Shown piece after piece: positions 44,602-52,854 of a DNA stretch of 64,000 nucleotides. The stretch's first letter is position 1; each line of letters opens with the position of its first letter. Source of the stretch: UA16 sp905478895 (lineage in GTDB: Bacteria; Bacteroidota; Bacteroidia; Flavobacteriales_D; Sanyastnellaceae); assembly GCA_943788495.1 (NCBI GenBank), contig CALSQO010000001.1, forward strand, positions 930,001 through 994,000. Direction: 5' to 3'. The translations under genes and the position numbers were made by a program. Below the pieces are notes generated by a model that saw only the letters and a program-made list of their open reading frames with translations, was not told the origin of the DNA and did not search any database.

Positions 44602-45426
44602 ATGGATGCATTAGTTGAATTGAATGAATCAGCAGCTTATTTGCAGGAACGGGGAATTGAAGACGTGGATGTAGCAATCGTTCTGGGTACGGGGCTTGGA
44701 GGACTTGTGGATTCCATTGACATTCTTGATTCGTGGAGTTACAGTCAAATTCCGCACCTCCCAGTAGCGACGGTGGAGCAGCATTTTGGGAAGCTCATTT
44801 ACGGTGTTTTAAATGGTAAGAAAGTAATTGCATGGCAGGGGCGATTTCATTTTTACGAGGGCTATTCGATGGAGCAAGTGGTCAAGCCCGTGCGCATTTC
44901 ACGGATGCTTGGCGCCAAGGCTCTTTTGATCTCAAATGCTTCTGGAAGCCTGAATCCTGCATTTGTGAAAGGCGAATTAATGGTCATTGAGGATCACATC
45001 AATCTGTTGCCGGATACGCCGCTGCGAGGTGCTAACTTTCCAACCCTCGGAACACGATTCCCCGATATGAGCGAGCCATATGACGCAACCCTTACGGCCC
45101 TTTTAAAAGAGACGGCATTGGAATCGGGCATCGACGTTCATGTAGGCGTATATGCCAGTGTTGCGGGCCCCCAGCTTGAAACACGAGCAGAGTATCGTTA
45201 TTTACGAGCCATTGGTGCAGATGCAGTTGGAATGTCAACTGTTCCTGAGGTCATTGCCTCCGTTCACATGAATATGCCTTGTGCAGCCGTGAGCGTCCTC
45301 ACGGATGAATGCAATCCCGATGCGTTGAAACCTTTTGACCTGGATGAAGTGGTTGCCATGGCTCTCAAGGCAGAGCCGATGCTCACGAAACTATTTGTTG
45401 AATTGGTCGGGAAAATGAAATTATAG
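44602..45426 (+). CDS. punA: Purine-nucleoside phosphorylase (trimeric PNP-I type)
   Basis: A 274-residue phosphorylase of the trimeric class: 'VLGTGLGGLVD' phosphate loop, 'VIAWQGRFHFYEGY' with the phosphate-site His, 'ISNASGSLNPAFVKGELMVI' and 'GVYASVAGPQLETRAEYRY' with the purine-site Glu, and 'VGMSTVPEVIASVH' with the ribose-site Met. The Asn in 'SVLTDECNPDAL' is the purine-binding residue. It releases guanine or hypoxanthine from nucleosides for salvage. Confidence 0.95.
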   Translation: MDALVELNESAAYLQERGIEDVDVAIVLGTGLGGLVDSIDILDSWSYSQIPHLPVATVEQHFGKLIYGVLNGKKVIAWQGRFHFYEGYSMEQVVKPVRISRMLGAKALLISNASGSLNPAFVKGELMVIEDHINLLPDTPLRGANFPTLGTRFPDMSEPYDATLTALLKETALESGIDVHVGVYASVAGPQLETRAEYRYLRAIGADAVGMSTVPEVIASVHMNMPCAAVSVLTDECNPDALKPFDLDEVVAMALKAEPMLTKLFVELVGKMKL

Positions 45427-45520
45427 CCTGGTTACAGTGGGTGAATTTGCGGTTGTGAATTTTAAAGCTCCGGTTGTAAACGACACATAACAAGCGTGTT
45501 ACTCGTGTTTTTATTGCGGT

Positions 45521-45925
45521 ATGATTTTAAAATTCCCCAGCAGTCGCTGCCAGGAATGTGGCAGCACATTGCGCGGCAGAATGGACAAGAAATTCTGCAA
45601 TGATGTGTGCCGAGTGCGCCAGTATAGGAGGAGCCATGTGAAGTCCTCCACCGTAAAGGAGGTGGAAAAGGTGTTGATTCGCAATTGGTCGCTTCTCGTC
45701 TCATTAAAGGAGACGGTTAAAGATGAAATGACAGAGGAAAGCCGCATGATTTGGCTGCGCCGCAAAGGCTTTGACTTCAATTTTCATACCCATGTGCAAC
45801 CATTGGATGATGGGCGCCTTGCGATCATGTGCTATGAAGAAGGCTATATTTTACATGGGGAAGGCTTGACTCCCTGGTCGGATTTGCCTGACAAGTTACT
45901 TTCTCGGCTTCCGATTGGATCGTGA
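45521..45925 (+). CDS. Small zinc-finger-like protein, function unknown
   Basis: A 134-residue protein. The N-terminus carries a probable zinc site Cys10-x2-Cys13 and Cys26-x3-Cys30 ('CQECGSTL ... KKFCNDVCRVRQYRR'), the form seen in small treble-clef or zinc-ribbon domains, and a basic patch follows. The C-terminal part has no motif I know ('GEGLTPWSDLPDKLL'). It overlaps the convergent helicase gene by 30 bases. It could bind RNA or DNA; this is inference from the Cys pattern and Arg content. Confidence 0.65.
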   Translation: MILKFPSSRCQECGSTLRGRMDKKFCNDVCRVRQYRRSHVKSSTVKEVEKVLIRNWSLLVSLKETVKDEMTEESRMIWLRRKGFDFNFHTHVQPLDDGRLAIMCYEEGYILHGEGLTPWSDLPDKLLSRLPIGS

Positions 45926-47182
45926 AGACTTCGCCTTGCTTCCTTTCTTTTTCTTTTCGTGGAAGGCTCCGCGATAGTTGGGATCTCTTTTGCGCATTTC
46001 ACGGTCAATTTCCCGCGCTTGCATCTGACGCTCATGCCGGGGCGTATCAAATGACTCTAGGGATTCCGGTGCTTCTATTTCCTCCAGTGGTTCACCGACC
46101 AATGCTTCAATTCGCTCCAACGCATACCGTTCTGCGGGATCGTTAATGGTCAATGCGGTTCCATCCCGGAAAGCGCGTCCTGTTCGGCCAATGCGGTGCA
46201 CATATTCATGCGGATCTCGAGGCACGGAGGCGTTGATGACCATTTCCGTTTCTGGCACGTCAATGCCGCGGCTTGCGACATCCGTAGAAACCAGTATTCG
46301 CACAGCACCAGACCTGAAATCCTCCATAGCGTTGATGCGAGAATTTTGCGCTTTATTGCTATGAATGGTGCGAATTCCAAAATCAAAGCACCGTTGAAGG
46401 TAACGGGCCAAATTTTCCGCTTCTTCTTTCTTGCGCGCGAAAATTAACAAGCGTTTTTCACCGAGGTAATTCGTGATCCACCATTCGATAAAAGCAATCT
46501 TGGTGCGATGATTGGGCAACTCCAATTTCAATTGTCGAACGGTTTCAACAGGTGTTGATTCCGGGGTCACTTCAATCCGTGTGGGCCACAATAGAAACTC
46601 GTCGGCAAGGCGTTCTACACGAGATGGAAAAGTGGCCGAGAAGAGCATGTTCTGACGCTTGTTTGGGATAATTTCCTGGATTTGACGCAATTGCGGCATG
46701 AATCCCATGTCCATCATGCGGTCTGCTTCGTCCAGCACCAGTTGCTTGATTCTCTTTGTTTTTACATGACCATGGCTATAAAGCTCAATGAACCGTCCAG
46801 GGGTGCAAATGACCAAGTCGCACCCTTCCTGAAGCGCTTCGATTTGGCTTTTGGGTCCAATTCCACCGTACAAAGCTAAAATTCGAAGATCCGTGTACGC
46901 TGCAAATTTCAAAGCTTCATGATGAATCTGCAATGCGAGTTCTTTGGTGGGCGCTAGCACAAGTGCACGTGGCTCGTCATGTTGCGCGTATTTAAGATTC
47001 TGTAGCAAGGGCAGAAGAAAGGCAGCTGTTTTGCCTGTTCCCGTTTGTGCAATCCCGATGACATCTTGACCTGAGCGTAAAGGCGGTATGGCCTTGATTT
47101 GGATGGGGGAAGGCTCTTCATAACCGGCGTCTTCGATCGCGTTGAGGAATTGTCGGGTCAGCTTGAGCTCAGAAAATGTCAT
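45896..47182 (-). CDS. DEAD-box RNA helicase
   Basis: A 428-residue helicase with motifs Q ('SPIQIKAIP'), I (AQTGTGKTA), Ia (APTKELALQ), II (VLDEADRM, the DEAD box), III (SAT), and the second RecA domain 'DVASRGIDVPE' and VI (HRIGRTGRA). A short basic tail (KKKKGSKAKSSRSNRKPRK) probably helps RNA binding. It resembles the RhlE-type group involved in ribosome assembly and RNA decay. A perfect -7 box (TAAATTTG) on its strand ends four bases before the ATG. Confidence 0.96.
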   Translation of the reverse strand: MTFSELKLTRQFLNAIEDAGYEEPSPIQIKAIPPLRSGQDVIGIAQTGTGKTAAFLLPLLQNLKYAQHDEPRALVLAPTKELALQIHHEALKFAAYTDLRILALYGGIGPKSQIEALQEGCDLVICTPGRFIELYSHGHVKTKRIKQLVLDEADRMMDMGFMPQLRQIQEIIPNKRQNMLFSATFPSRVERLADEFLLWPTRIEVTPESTPVETVRQLKLELPNHRTKIAFIEWWITNYLGEKRLLIFARKKEEAENLARYLQRCFDFGIRTIHSNKAQNSRINAMEDFRSGAVRILVSTDVASRGIDVPETEMVINASVPRDPHEYVHRIGRTGRAFRDGTALTINDPAERYALERIEALVGEPLEEIEAPESLESFDTPRHERQMQAREIDREMRKRDPNYRGAFHEKKKKGSKAKSSRSNRKPRK

Positions 47183-47186
47183 GTGT

Positions 47187-47207
47187 CAAATTTAGGTTGC
47201 CTAAATT
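47187..47207. promoter_or_regulatory. Palindrome overlapping a -7 box between helicase and acyltransferase genes
   Basis: AATTTAGG (47189-47196) and CCTAAATT (47200-47207) form a perfect inverted repeat with a three-base centre. The minus-strand reading of 47187-47194 is TAAATTTG, the helicase -7 box. The 36-base gap between the two divergent genes therefore holds a symmetric site that could be an operator, or two back-to-back -7 boxes. Confidence 0.4.
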
Positions 47208-47218
47208 GCGCTTGAAAG

Positions 47219-48382
47219 ATGCAAGACACATTTGCTCATATGCGGCCCTTTTTGGAGTGTGAAGTGCCTGGTGCCGTTCAGACTTTGTTGCAGTCGATGG
47301 ACTGGTCGGATCAACTTATTCCTTTCATGGGTGAAGAGGCTGCATCGCTCTTGCTACAGGGTGTTTCGAACATTCAAAGCGTTCAGCAGTTTCAGGCAGA
47401 AGTGTCAAAACCGTTTGTGCAAATGGTCCTTGATAATACGGCAGATGAAGTCACCTTTTCCTTTCCCGATGGCTTTGATTCGCATGGTGCCTTGTTCATT
47501 TCAAATCACAAAGACATCGTTTTAGACCCTTCATTGATCAATATGGGGTTGTTATCTCTTGGCCATCCAACCACGCAAATAGGCATTGGAAGCAATTTGT
47601 TGGAAACGACCTGGGTCGAGGCATTGGTGCGATTGAACAAAAGCTTCGTCGTCAGTCGAGGGGGAACGCCTCGGGAGCAGCTTATGAGCAGTGCAGAAGT
47701 TGCTGATTACGTCCGACATGTCATCCTCGAAGAACGCTCAAGTTTGTGGCTGGCACATCGAGAAGGTAGGGCCAAAGATGGAGATGATCGGACATCGCCT
47801 GCATTGATTCGAATGTTGGTGAATCGCAAGGATGGAGAAGATTGGAACGCTATGCGTGTGCACCCGGTCACCTTGAGTTACGAGTGGGATCCATGCGATG
47901 GGATGAAGGTTAGGGAGCTGTTATTGCGCGAATTGAACGGTGGCGATTATGAGAAGCAAGCGGGAGAAGATGAGAGGAGTATGAAGCAAGGTCTTTTCGG
48001 TTTCAAGGGCGCCGTTCATGTCGCTTTTTCGGAGCCGATGCTTTGGCAAGCTCCAACGGAAGGCATTCGGCCGGCTGTCAGCATGGCGCATCAAATGGAT
48101 CAAAAGATTCATGCCGGTATGAAGGAATGGCCTTCGCAGCATTGGGCAGCGAAAAAGCTGTGGGACTTGAATGAAGGACACGTAAGTAACTGGCCTGAAG
48201 GTTGGGCACCCAAATCGGTCAGTGAGGCGGTAAGCCAGCGATGTGTTCAGCGATTGGAGGAGATGGTGGATGGAATGGGTGACTTGAACTTTTCACAAGA
48301 ACAGATCACTCGTAAATGGTGTGAAATCACATCCATGCCGCTCATGAATCGCATTCATGCGATCGAAAAAGAGCTGGTTTAG
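47219..48382 (+). CDS. PlsC-like 1-acylglycerol-3-phosphate acyltransferase family protein
   Basis: A 387-residue protein. The acyltransferase motif 'SNHKDIVLDPSLI' (NH with a following Asp) and the 'VSRGGTPRE' glycerol-phosphate-site block are clear, and 'LAHREGRAKDGDD' gives a third motif. The C-terminal half is longer than in classical PlsC and lacks a known domain. No membrane helix is evident at the N-terminus, so membrane contact may be peripheral. It likely acylates a glycerolipid; the substrate is unproven. It is divergent from the DEAD-box helicase with only 36 bases between. Confidence 0.8.
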   Translation: MQDTFAHMRPFLECEVPGAVQTLLQSMDWSDQLIPFMGEEAASLLLQGVSNIQSVQQFQAEVSKPFVQMVLDNTADEVTFSFPDGFDSHGALFISNHKDIVLDPSLINMGLLSLGHPTTQIGIGSNLLETTWVEALVRLNKSFVVSRGGTPREQLMSSAEVADYVRHVILEERSSLWLAHREGRAKDGDDRTSPALIRMLVNRKDGEDWNAMRVHPVTLSYEWDPCDGMKVRELLLRELNGGDYEKQAGEDERSMKQGLFGFKGAVHVAFSEPMLWQAPTEGIRPAVSMAHQMDQKIHAGMKEWPSQHWAAKKLWDLNEGHVSNWPEGWAPKSVSEAVSQRCVQRLEEMVDGMGDLNFSQEQITRKWCEITSMPLMNRIHAIEKELV

Positions 48383-48403
48383 GCACTTTTTTATCTCCAG
48401 GTT

Positions 48404-49147
48404 TTAACTGAAGCTTCGAGCAATTTCTGCGCAAGCAATGGAGCCGGCAACTCCAGCATTTAATGATTCAGCTCTACCGAGGCGGGGGATGGTGATTTTC
48501 TGGTGGGGTAGCGCTTCAGCCACCTTCAGTCCGTGGCTTTCTGAACCGATCCAAATGAGTCCTGCACTCCACTCTACTTCATGATATGTCGCGCCGTCGA
48601 GGTCCAATGCGTAATGCTGCAACAAAGCGGTTTTCTCTTGAAACTCATCTTTCCATTCCAATACAGGGACTTTGAAAATGGACCCCATGGAAGCTTGGAC
48701 ACACTTCGTGGACCAGGGGTCCGTCGTTTTCTCAGTCACAAATAAGGCGTGCATCCCAAACCAATCGGCCGATCGGATCAGGGTTCCGAGGTTTCCTGGA
48801 TCTTGAATGCCGTCTGCGACCAACGCGAACGGGAGCTTTTGATTGGAAAGCTCATCAAGAATGTTGGTGTTTTGAGTAGGAATTTCCGCAACCGCAAGCA
48901 ATCCTGGAGGCGTTTTTAAATGAGAAATCCGGTCCATTGCTTTTGAGCTCACAGCTTGGGATCTGGGCAGAAGTTGTTCAGGAATGTGTTCGTCCATGCC
49001 CTGCGTATAGTAAATTCGCTCAATTCCAAACGGACTTGACGCCAATTCCGCCATGTTTTTAACCCCTTCAACGATGAATTGTCCACGCGCTTTGCGTTCG
49101 CTTCGCTTGTTCAAGGATTTGACTTGTAAGATTTCTTCGCGGGTCAT
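48404..49147 (-). CDS. TrmH-family (SpoU) RNA 2'-O-methyltransferase
   Basis: A 247-residue SPOUT enzyme: 'VKSLNKRSERKARGQFIVEG' N-terminal part, then SPOUT motifs 'VADGIQDPGNLGTLIRSADW' (motif 1), 'GSESHGLKVAE' (motif 2) and 'IPRLGRAESLNAGVAGSIA' (motif 3, knot region). Such enzymes 2'-O-methylate rRNA or tRNA. I chose ATG 49147, where the conserved N-terminus begins. It is divergent from the TamL gene, 13 bases away. Confidence 0.92.
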   Translation of the reverse strand: MTREEILQVKSLNKRSERKARGQFIVEGVKNMAELASSPFGIERIYYTQGMDEHIPEQLLPRSQAVSSKAMDRISHLKTPPGLLAVAEIPTQNTNILDELSNQKLPFALVADGIQDPGNLGTLIRSADWFGMHALFVTEKTTDPWSTKCVQASMGSIFKVPVLEWKDEFQEKTALLQHYALDLDGATYHEVEWSAGLIWIGSESHGLKVAEALPHQKITIPRLGRAESLNAGVAGSIACAEIARSFS

Positions 49148-49160
49148 TCGTGGTAATAGC

Positions 49161-51428
49161 TTGCGGCGAAGGTATGGATATCTTGCGGCGGTTTGCGCGT
49201 TTGTGGGATCGGGTTGTTCCCCGTTACGAATGATGGATGAGGATGCCATCTACTTGCAGAATCAAACGATTGAATGGCCCAATGCCAAGCAGGTTGCTTT
49301 GAAATCGGAATCCTTTGATTCCGGTATGCGTATCGCTTCCAATGCAAAATTCTTAGGGGTTCGAATTCCAATGCGATTGCACGGATTGGTTCGTTCGGCT
49401 GCCCTTGAACGTTCCATTCAACGCCGCCAAGACTCGGGAAAACCCGTTGGAGGTCTTCGCTGGTGGCTATCGGAAAAGGTGGGGGAGTCTCCTGCAAAAT
49501 TCGATGTTGCGCTCGTTCAACGGACCGCTTTGAACATCAAGTTTATCAGCAAGCAACTGGGTTTTTTAGATGCGCATTGTACTGCGGTCATCGATACGAC
49601 CAACGTGCGAACGGTCGAGGTTAGGTATCTATTGGAGCCAGGCGCCTTGTGGAAGGTTGGTTCGATTGATTGGTCCGACACTCAAGTGGGGATGGATGGT
49701 GCTGATTCCCAGGTCGAGATTGACATGATGCCGGGCGATGACTTCGCCGTGGATGCTCTTGAGGCCACACGAAATAAGGTAGCACAGGACTTACGTAACC
49801 GCGGATTCGCTTCTGTGCAAGCATCGCACGTAAATTTTACAGCGGACACGAGCCAATCTCGTCATCTTCATGAAGTAAAGTTGAAAATTGAGTTGGCGCC
49901 CGAAGGCTGGTTGAATGAAGAAACTCCCAAACCGCACAAAGAGGCGAGATTTGGTCGTGTTACCTGGTCAGTGGAAGGGGCAGAAAACGATTCGCTCATC
50001 CGCTCGAATGTGGTTGATTTTTTGATGTCCATTGAAGAGGGGATGCGCTACAATGACCGAGTCTTGTACGAGACCCAGCGGCGTGTTGTCGAGTTGCCAT
50101 GTGTCTCGCGTGTGGACATTCCGGGTTCCTTTAATGGACTTGTGAATGAAAAATTGATTTATGACGTGAATGTTTTGGTTCATCCCGCCAAGCGATTTGG
50201 AATGACAACTGCTCTGGATATGACGCGAACGGACGCGCGATACGGACCTGTTCTGAGCTGGTCGTTGATGGATCGGCTCGCTTCAGGTCGGGGAGATGAG
50301 TGGGATATCCAATTGTCAGGCGGAATTACTTCTACGCGGCCGTTTTCATATTCAAACGATTACTTGGTGCCCAACAGCGGGGCTTGGACGGTGCAGGCGC
50401 ATTATTCAACGTTGGGAATTCCGCCAATTCCCTTGCTAAAATTGCGTCCTTCTAACCGAGCGCGATCGGATTTCGCTTTCAATTGGGGCCGTGAGAATAG
50501 GCCTGAGTATGCCCAAAACTCACTGATTTTCAAGTGGGGTTTTCACTTTGTCGAAAACCCGGCACGTCGCAGTGAATTTCGCATCGATTTGATGGAGCTG
50601 CGACGTTTGAAAATCAACACAGAGGAGGGTTTTGGGAAATGGCTCGAGGATCAATCGAATCCGTACTTGACGGCAAGATTTCAGGACTATGCGTCGATCT
50701 TATCCCGTGTGGATTGGAGAACCGATTGGTCGGTCACTCCAAGGATGGGCGGTTCCTTTCGTATACAGGCAGAATGGACTGGCTGGGGATTGGAGGCATT
50801 CGGTAAAAATCGGAATTGGGCTTCTAACGAATCGGGCCAATTGCTCTTGGGTAACATTCCCTTTGCTCATTATTTCCGCACGGAAGCAGAGTGGATATGG
50901 GAGCGGAAAGAAAGTCAACAGATAGGTACTTCTTGGCATGGGCGGTTGCGAGGCGGTTGGGCGGTGAACGGTTCGAATTTTAATGGGATTCCGTTTGACC
51001 GGTCTTTTTTCGCTGGTGGTGCAAATGGTTTACGCGGATGGAGTGCACGTGATTTAGGGCCTGGATTCGCGAACCCAGATGATTTCAATGGAGGTTTCGT
51101 TTCGGGTTTAGGCGATTTGCAAGGAGAATTGAGCGTCGAAGCGAGAAAAGACTTGACCAAGGTGTTCGAAATGGCATTTTTTACCGATTTGGGGAATGTT
51201 TGGTTGCAAAACTCGAGTGCTGATGTAGCGAGCGAAAAACTCACATTTGATTTGCGCTCCTTGGCATGGGGAGCGGGTGTTGGTGCCCGATTGGATTTCG
51301 AGTTTTTTGTTTTTCGAGTTGATGCCGCATTGCGCTTGTATGATCCCGTTGAAATGGCCGGCAGTCGTTGGGTTTCAGAAGGTCCTTCAAAAGGAGCGCT
51401 TCATTTGGGCATTGGTTATCCATTTTGA
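49161..51428 (+). CDS. tamL: TamL-like Omp85-superfamily outer-membrane assembly lipoprotein
   Basis: About 755 residues. POTRA-like domains occupy the N-terminal part (to about residue 320; segments such as 'LGVRIPMRLHG' and 'RFGRVTWSVEG') and the C-terminal portion is a beta-barrel with the Omp85-type 'GGANGLRGWSARDLGPG' (the VRGF-like turn) and terminal Phe (GIGYPF). I place the start at TTG 49161: it opens a lipoprotein signal MRRRYGYLAAVC..., and the Cys at residue 19 (VGSGC) would be lipidated, a feature of the Bacteroidota TamL group. The frame opens further upstream but overlaps the TrmH gene. It inserts other outer-membrane proteins. Confidence 0.85.
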   Translation: MRRRYGYLAAVCAFVGSGCSPLRMMDEDAIYLQNQTIEWPNAKQVALKSESFDSGMRIASNAKFLGVRIPMRLHGLVRSAALERSIQRRQDSGKPVGGLRWWLSEKVGESPAKFDVALVQRTALNIKFISKQLGFLDAHCTAVIDTTNVRTVEVRYLLEPGALWKVGSIDWSDTQVGMDGADSQVEIDMMPGDDFAVDALEATRNKVAQDLRNRGFASVQASHVNFTADTSQSRHLHEVKLKIELAPEGWLNEETPKPHKEARFGRVTWSVEGAENDSLIRSNVVDFLMSIEEGMRYNDRVLYETQRRVVELPCVSRVDIPGSFNGLVNEKLIYDVNVLVHPAKRFGMTTALDMTRTDARYGPVLSWSLMDRLASGRGDEWDIQLSGGITSTRPFSYSNDYLVPNSGAWTVQAHYSTLGIPPIPLLKLRPSNRARSDFAFNWGRENRPEYAQNSLIFKWGFHFVENPARRSEFRIDLMELRRLKINTEEGFGKWLEDQSNPYLTARFQDYASILSRVDWRTDWSVTPRMGGSFRIQAEWTGWGLEAFGKNRNWASNESGQLLLGNIPFAHYFRTEAEWIWERKESQQIGTSWHGRLRGGWAVNGSNFNGIPFDRSFFAGGANGLRGWSARDLGPGFANPDDFNGGFVSGLGDLQGELSVEARKDLTKVFEMAFFTDLGNVWLQNSSADVASEKLTFDLRSLAWGAGVGARLDFEFFVFRVDAALRLYDPVEMAGSRWVSEGPSKGALHLGIGYPF

Positions 51429-51478
51429 ATGCCAGTTTCAGGATTGCTTTAACTTAGCCCTGAAATTTGACACAAAAA

Positions 51479-52345
51479 ATGGGTTGGTTTAAGCGAATAC
51501 AGGACGGCATTACGACGAAGAGTACCGAGAAGAAAGAGATTCCCGAGGGTGCCTGGCATCAATGCGTTAATTGCAAGACGGTTGTGACGTCCCAACAGCA
51601 TGCAGATCGGATTCACGTTTGCAACTATTGCGGACATCACGATCGAGTTGGAAGTGAAGAATACTTCGAGTTGCTTTTCGACGATGGCAAATACAGAGAG
51701 GTGGCCCCAAAGATTGAGAGTGGAGATCCGTTGAAATTCATCGACACCAAATCTTATTCCAGTCGACTGGACGCTGCCAAGAAGAAAACAGGACTTGCTG
51801 ACGCTTTGCGCACCGCATCTGGTGATTTGGAAGGCATCCCTGTGGTGATTTCTTGCATGGACTTTCAGTTCATCGGCGGGTCCATGGGAAGCGTAGTCGG
51901 CGAAAAAATCGCCCGTGGCATTGATTTGGCATTGAAAAAGGGATGTCCCTTCATCTGCATTAGCAAATCAGGAGGGGCTCGAATGATGGAAGCGGGTTTG
52001 AGCTTGATGCAAATGGCGAAGACCAGTGCGAAGCTTTCATTGCTGGCCAAGGCAGGGCTTCCTTATATTTCGGTGTTGACGGATCCCACAACGGGCGGGG
52101 TGACAGCGTCATTCGCTATGCTGGGAGATATGAATATAGCGGAACCCAATGCCTTGATTGGATTCGCGGGGCCGCGGGTAGTCAAAGAAACCATTGGCAA
52201 GGATCTCCCTGAGGGGTTTCAGCGTTCCGAGTTTTTATTGGAACATGGATTCTTGGACGCTATAGTAGAGCGGAAAGACCTCAAGGAAAAGATCTCCTTT
52301 GGCCTCAAGGCGATGTATGATGCTCCCGAGGCATCACGAACGTAG
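51479..52345 (+). CDS. accD: Acetyl-CoA carboxylase carboxyltransferase subunit beta
   Basis: A 288-residue protein starting MGWFKRIQ at ATG 51479. The zinc ribbon is Cys29-x2-Cys32 and Cys48-x2-Cys51. The crotonase-like part has 'SVVGEKIARGIDLALK', the substrate site 'CISKSGGARMMEAGLSLMQM', and 'SVLTDPTTGGVTASFAMLGD' with the oxyanion glycines. With AccA it transfers the carboxyl group from biotin to acetyl-CoA, the first step of fatty acid synthesis. A longer TTG start exists and is rejected. Confidence 0.97.
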   Translation: MGWFKRIQDGITTKSTEKKEIPEGAWHQCVNCKTVVTSQQHADRIHVCNYCGHHDRVGSEEYFELLFDDGKYREVAPKIESGDPLKFIDTKSYSSRLDAAKKKTGLADALRTASGDLEGIPVVISCMDFQFIGGSMGSVVGEKIARGIDLALKKGCPFICISKSGGARMMEAGLSLMQMAKTSAKLSLLAKAGLPYISVLTDPTTGGVTASFAMLGDMNIAEPNALIGFAGPRVVKETIGKDLPEGFQRSEFLLEHGFLDAIVERKDLKEKISFGLKAMYDAPEASRT

Positions 52346-52397
52346 AAGGCCGCTGGCGTGATGCCGCTGGTGATTGATGAGAAATGTGCTTGGCGCG

Positions 52398-52428
52398 TTG
52401 TTAACCAAAGATAGAAGGCTTACCTTCG
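52398..52428 (+). promoter_or_regulatory. rpsO: Candidate promoter of rpsO
   Basis: TTG at 52398-52400 is followed after exactly 20 bases by TACCTTCG at 52421-52428, seven of eight matches to TAnnTTTG. It lies 39 bases upstream of the rpsO ATG, which suits a short leader. Confidence 0.5.
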
Positions 52429-52467
52429 CGCCTTTATTAACATCACGAACATCTAAACGATTTCGAC

Positions 52468-52740
52468 ATGTATTACTTAGACGCAGACAAAAAGAAAGAG
52501 TTTTTTGCTGAGCACGGGGTAAATGACAAAGACACTGGTAATGCGGAAGCGCAGGTGGCAATGTTTTCATACCGAATAGCTCACTTGACAGAGCATTTGA
52601 AGAAGAACCGAAAGGACTTCCACACCCAGCGGGCACTGATCAAATTGGTCGGTAAGCGACGAAAGTTATTGGATTACCTCTCGGCAAAGGACATCACGCG
52701 CTATCGTGCAATTGTGTCCAAACTCGGTTTACGTCGCTAA
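52468..52740 (+). CDS. rpsO: 30S ribosomal protein S15
   Basis: A 90-residue protein with the S15 four-helix pattern: 'HGVNDKDTGNAEAQVAMFSYRIAHLTEHLKKN' in order, then 'LIKLVGKRRKLLDYL' and 'ITRYRAIVSKLGLRR'. The conserved Asp/His and GKRR residues bind 16S rRNA helix 22 and the central junction. It has its own promoter candidate and a terminator before pnp, although rpsO and pnp are neighbours as in many bacteria. Confidence 0.98.
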   Translation: MYYLDADKKKEFFAEHGVNDKDTGNAEAQVAMFSYRIAHLTEHLKKNRKDFHTQRALIKLVGKRRKLLDYLSAKDITRYRAIVSKLGLRR

Positions 52741-52763
52741 TTATGAAATTTTGAAAACGAGAG

Positions 52764-52803
52764 AGGCAACCGGTAAAGCACCGTTGCCTTTTTCGTTTTT
52801 TTT
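52764..52803 (+). terminator. Rho-independent terminator between rpsO and pnp
   Basis: AGGCAACCGGT pairs with ACCGTTGCCT (one bulged C) around the loop AAAGC, followed by two T-runs. It would end or attenuate rpsO transcription before pnp. Confidence 0.85.
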
Positions 52804-52854
52804 ATATGCCTTGGCTCAAGGGAGTTCAAGGATCAAGATGCATTTACAGGAAAG

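Noticed and set aside
52741..52763. rpsO-pnp as a single unbroken transcript.
   Set aside because: A strong terminator-like hairpin lies between them; read-through is possible but cannot be shown from sequence.
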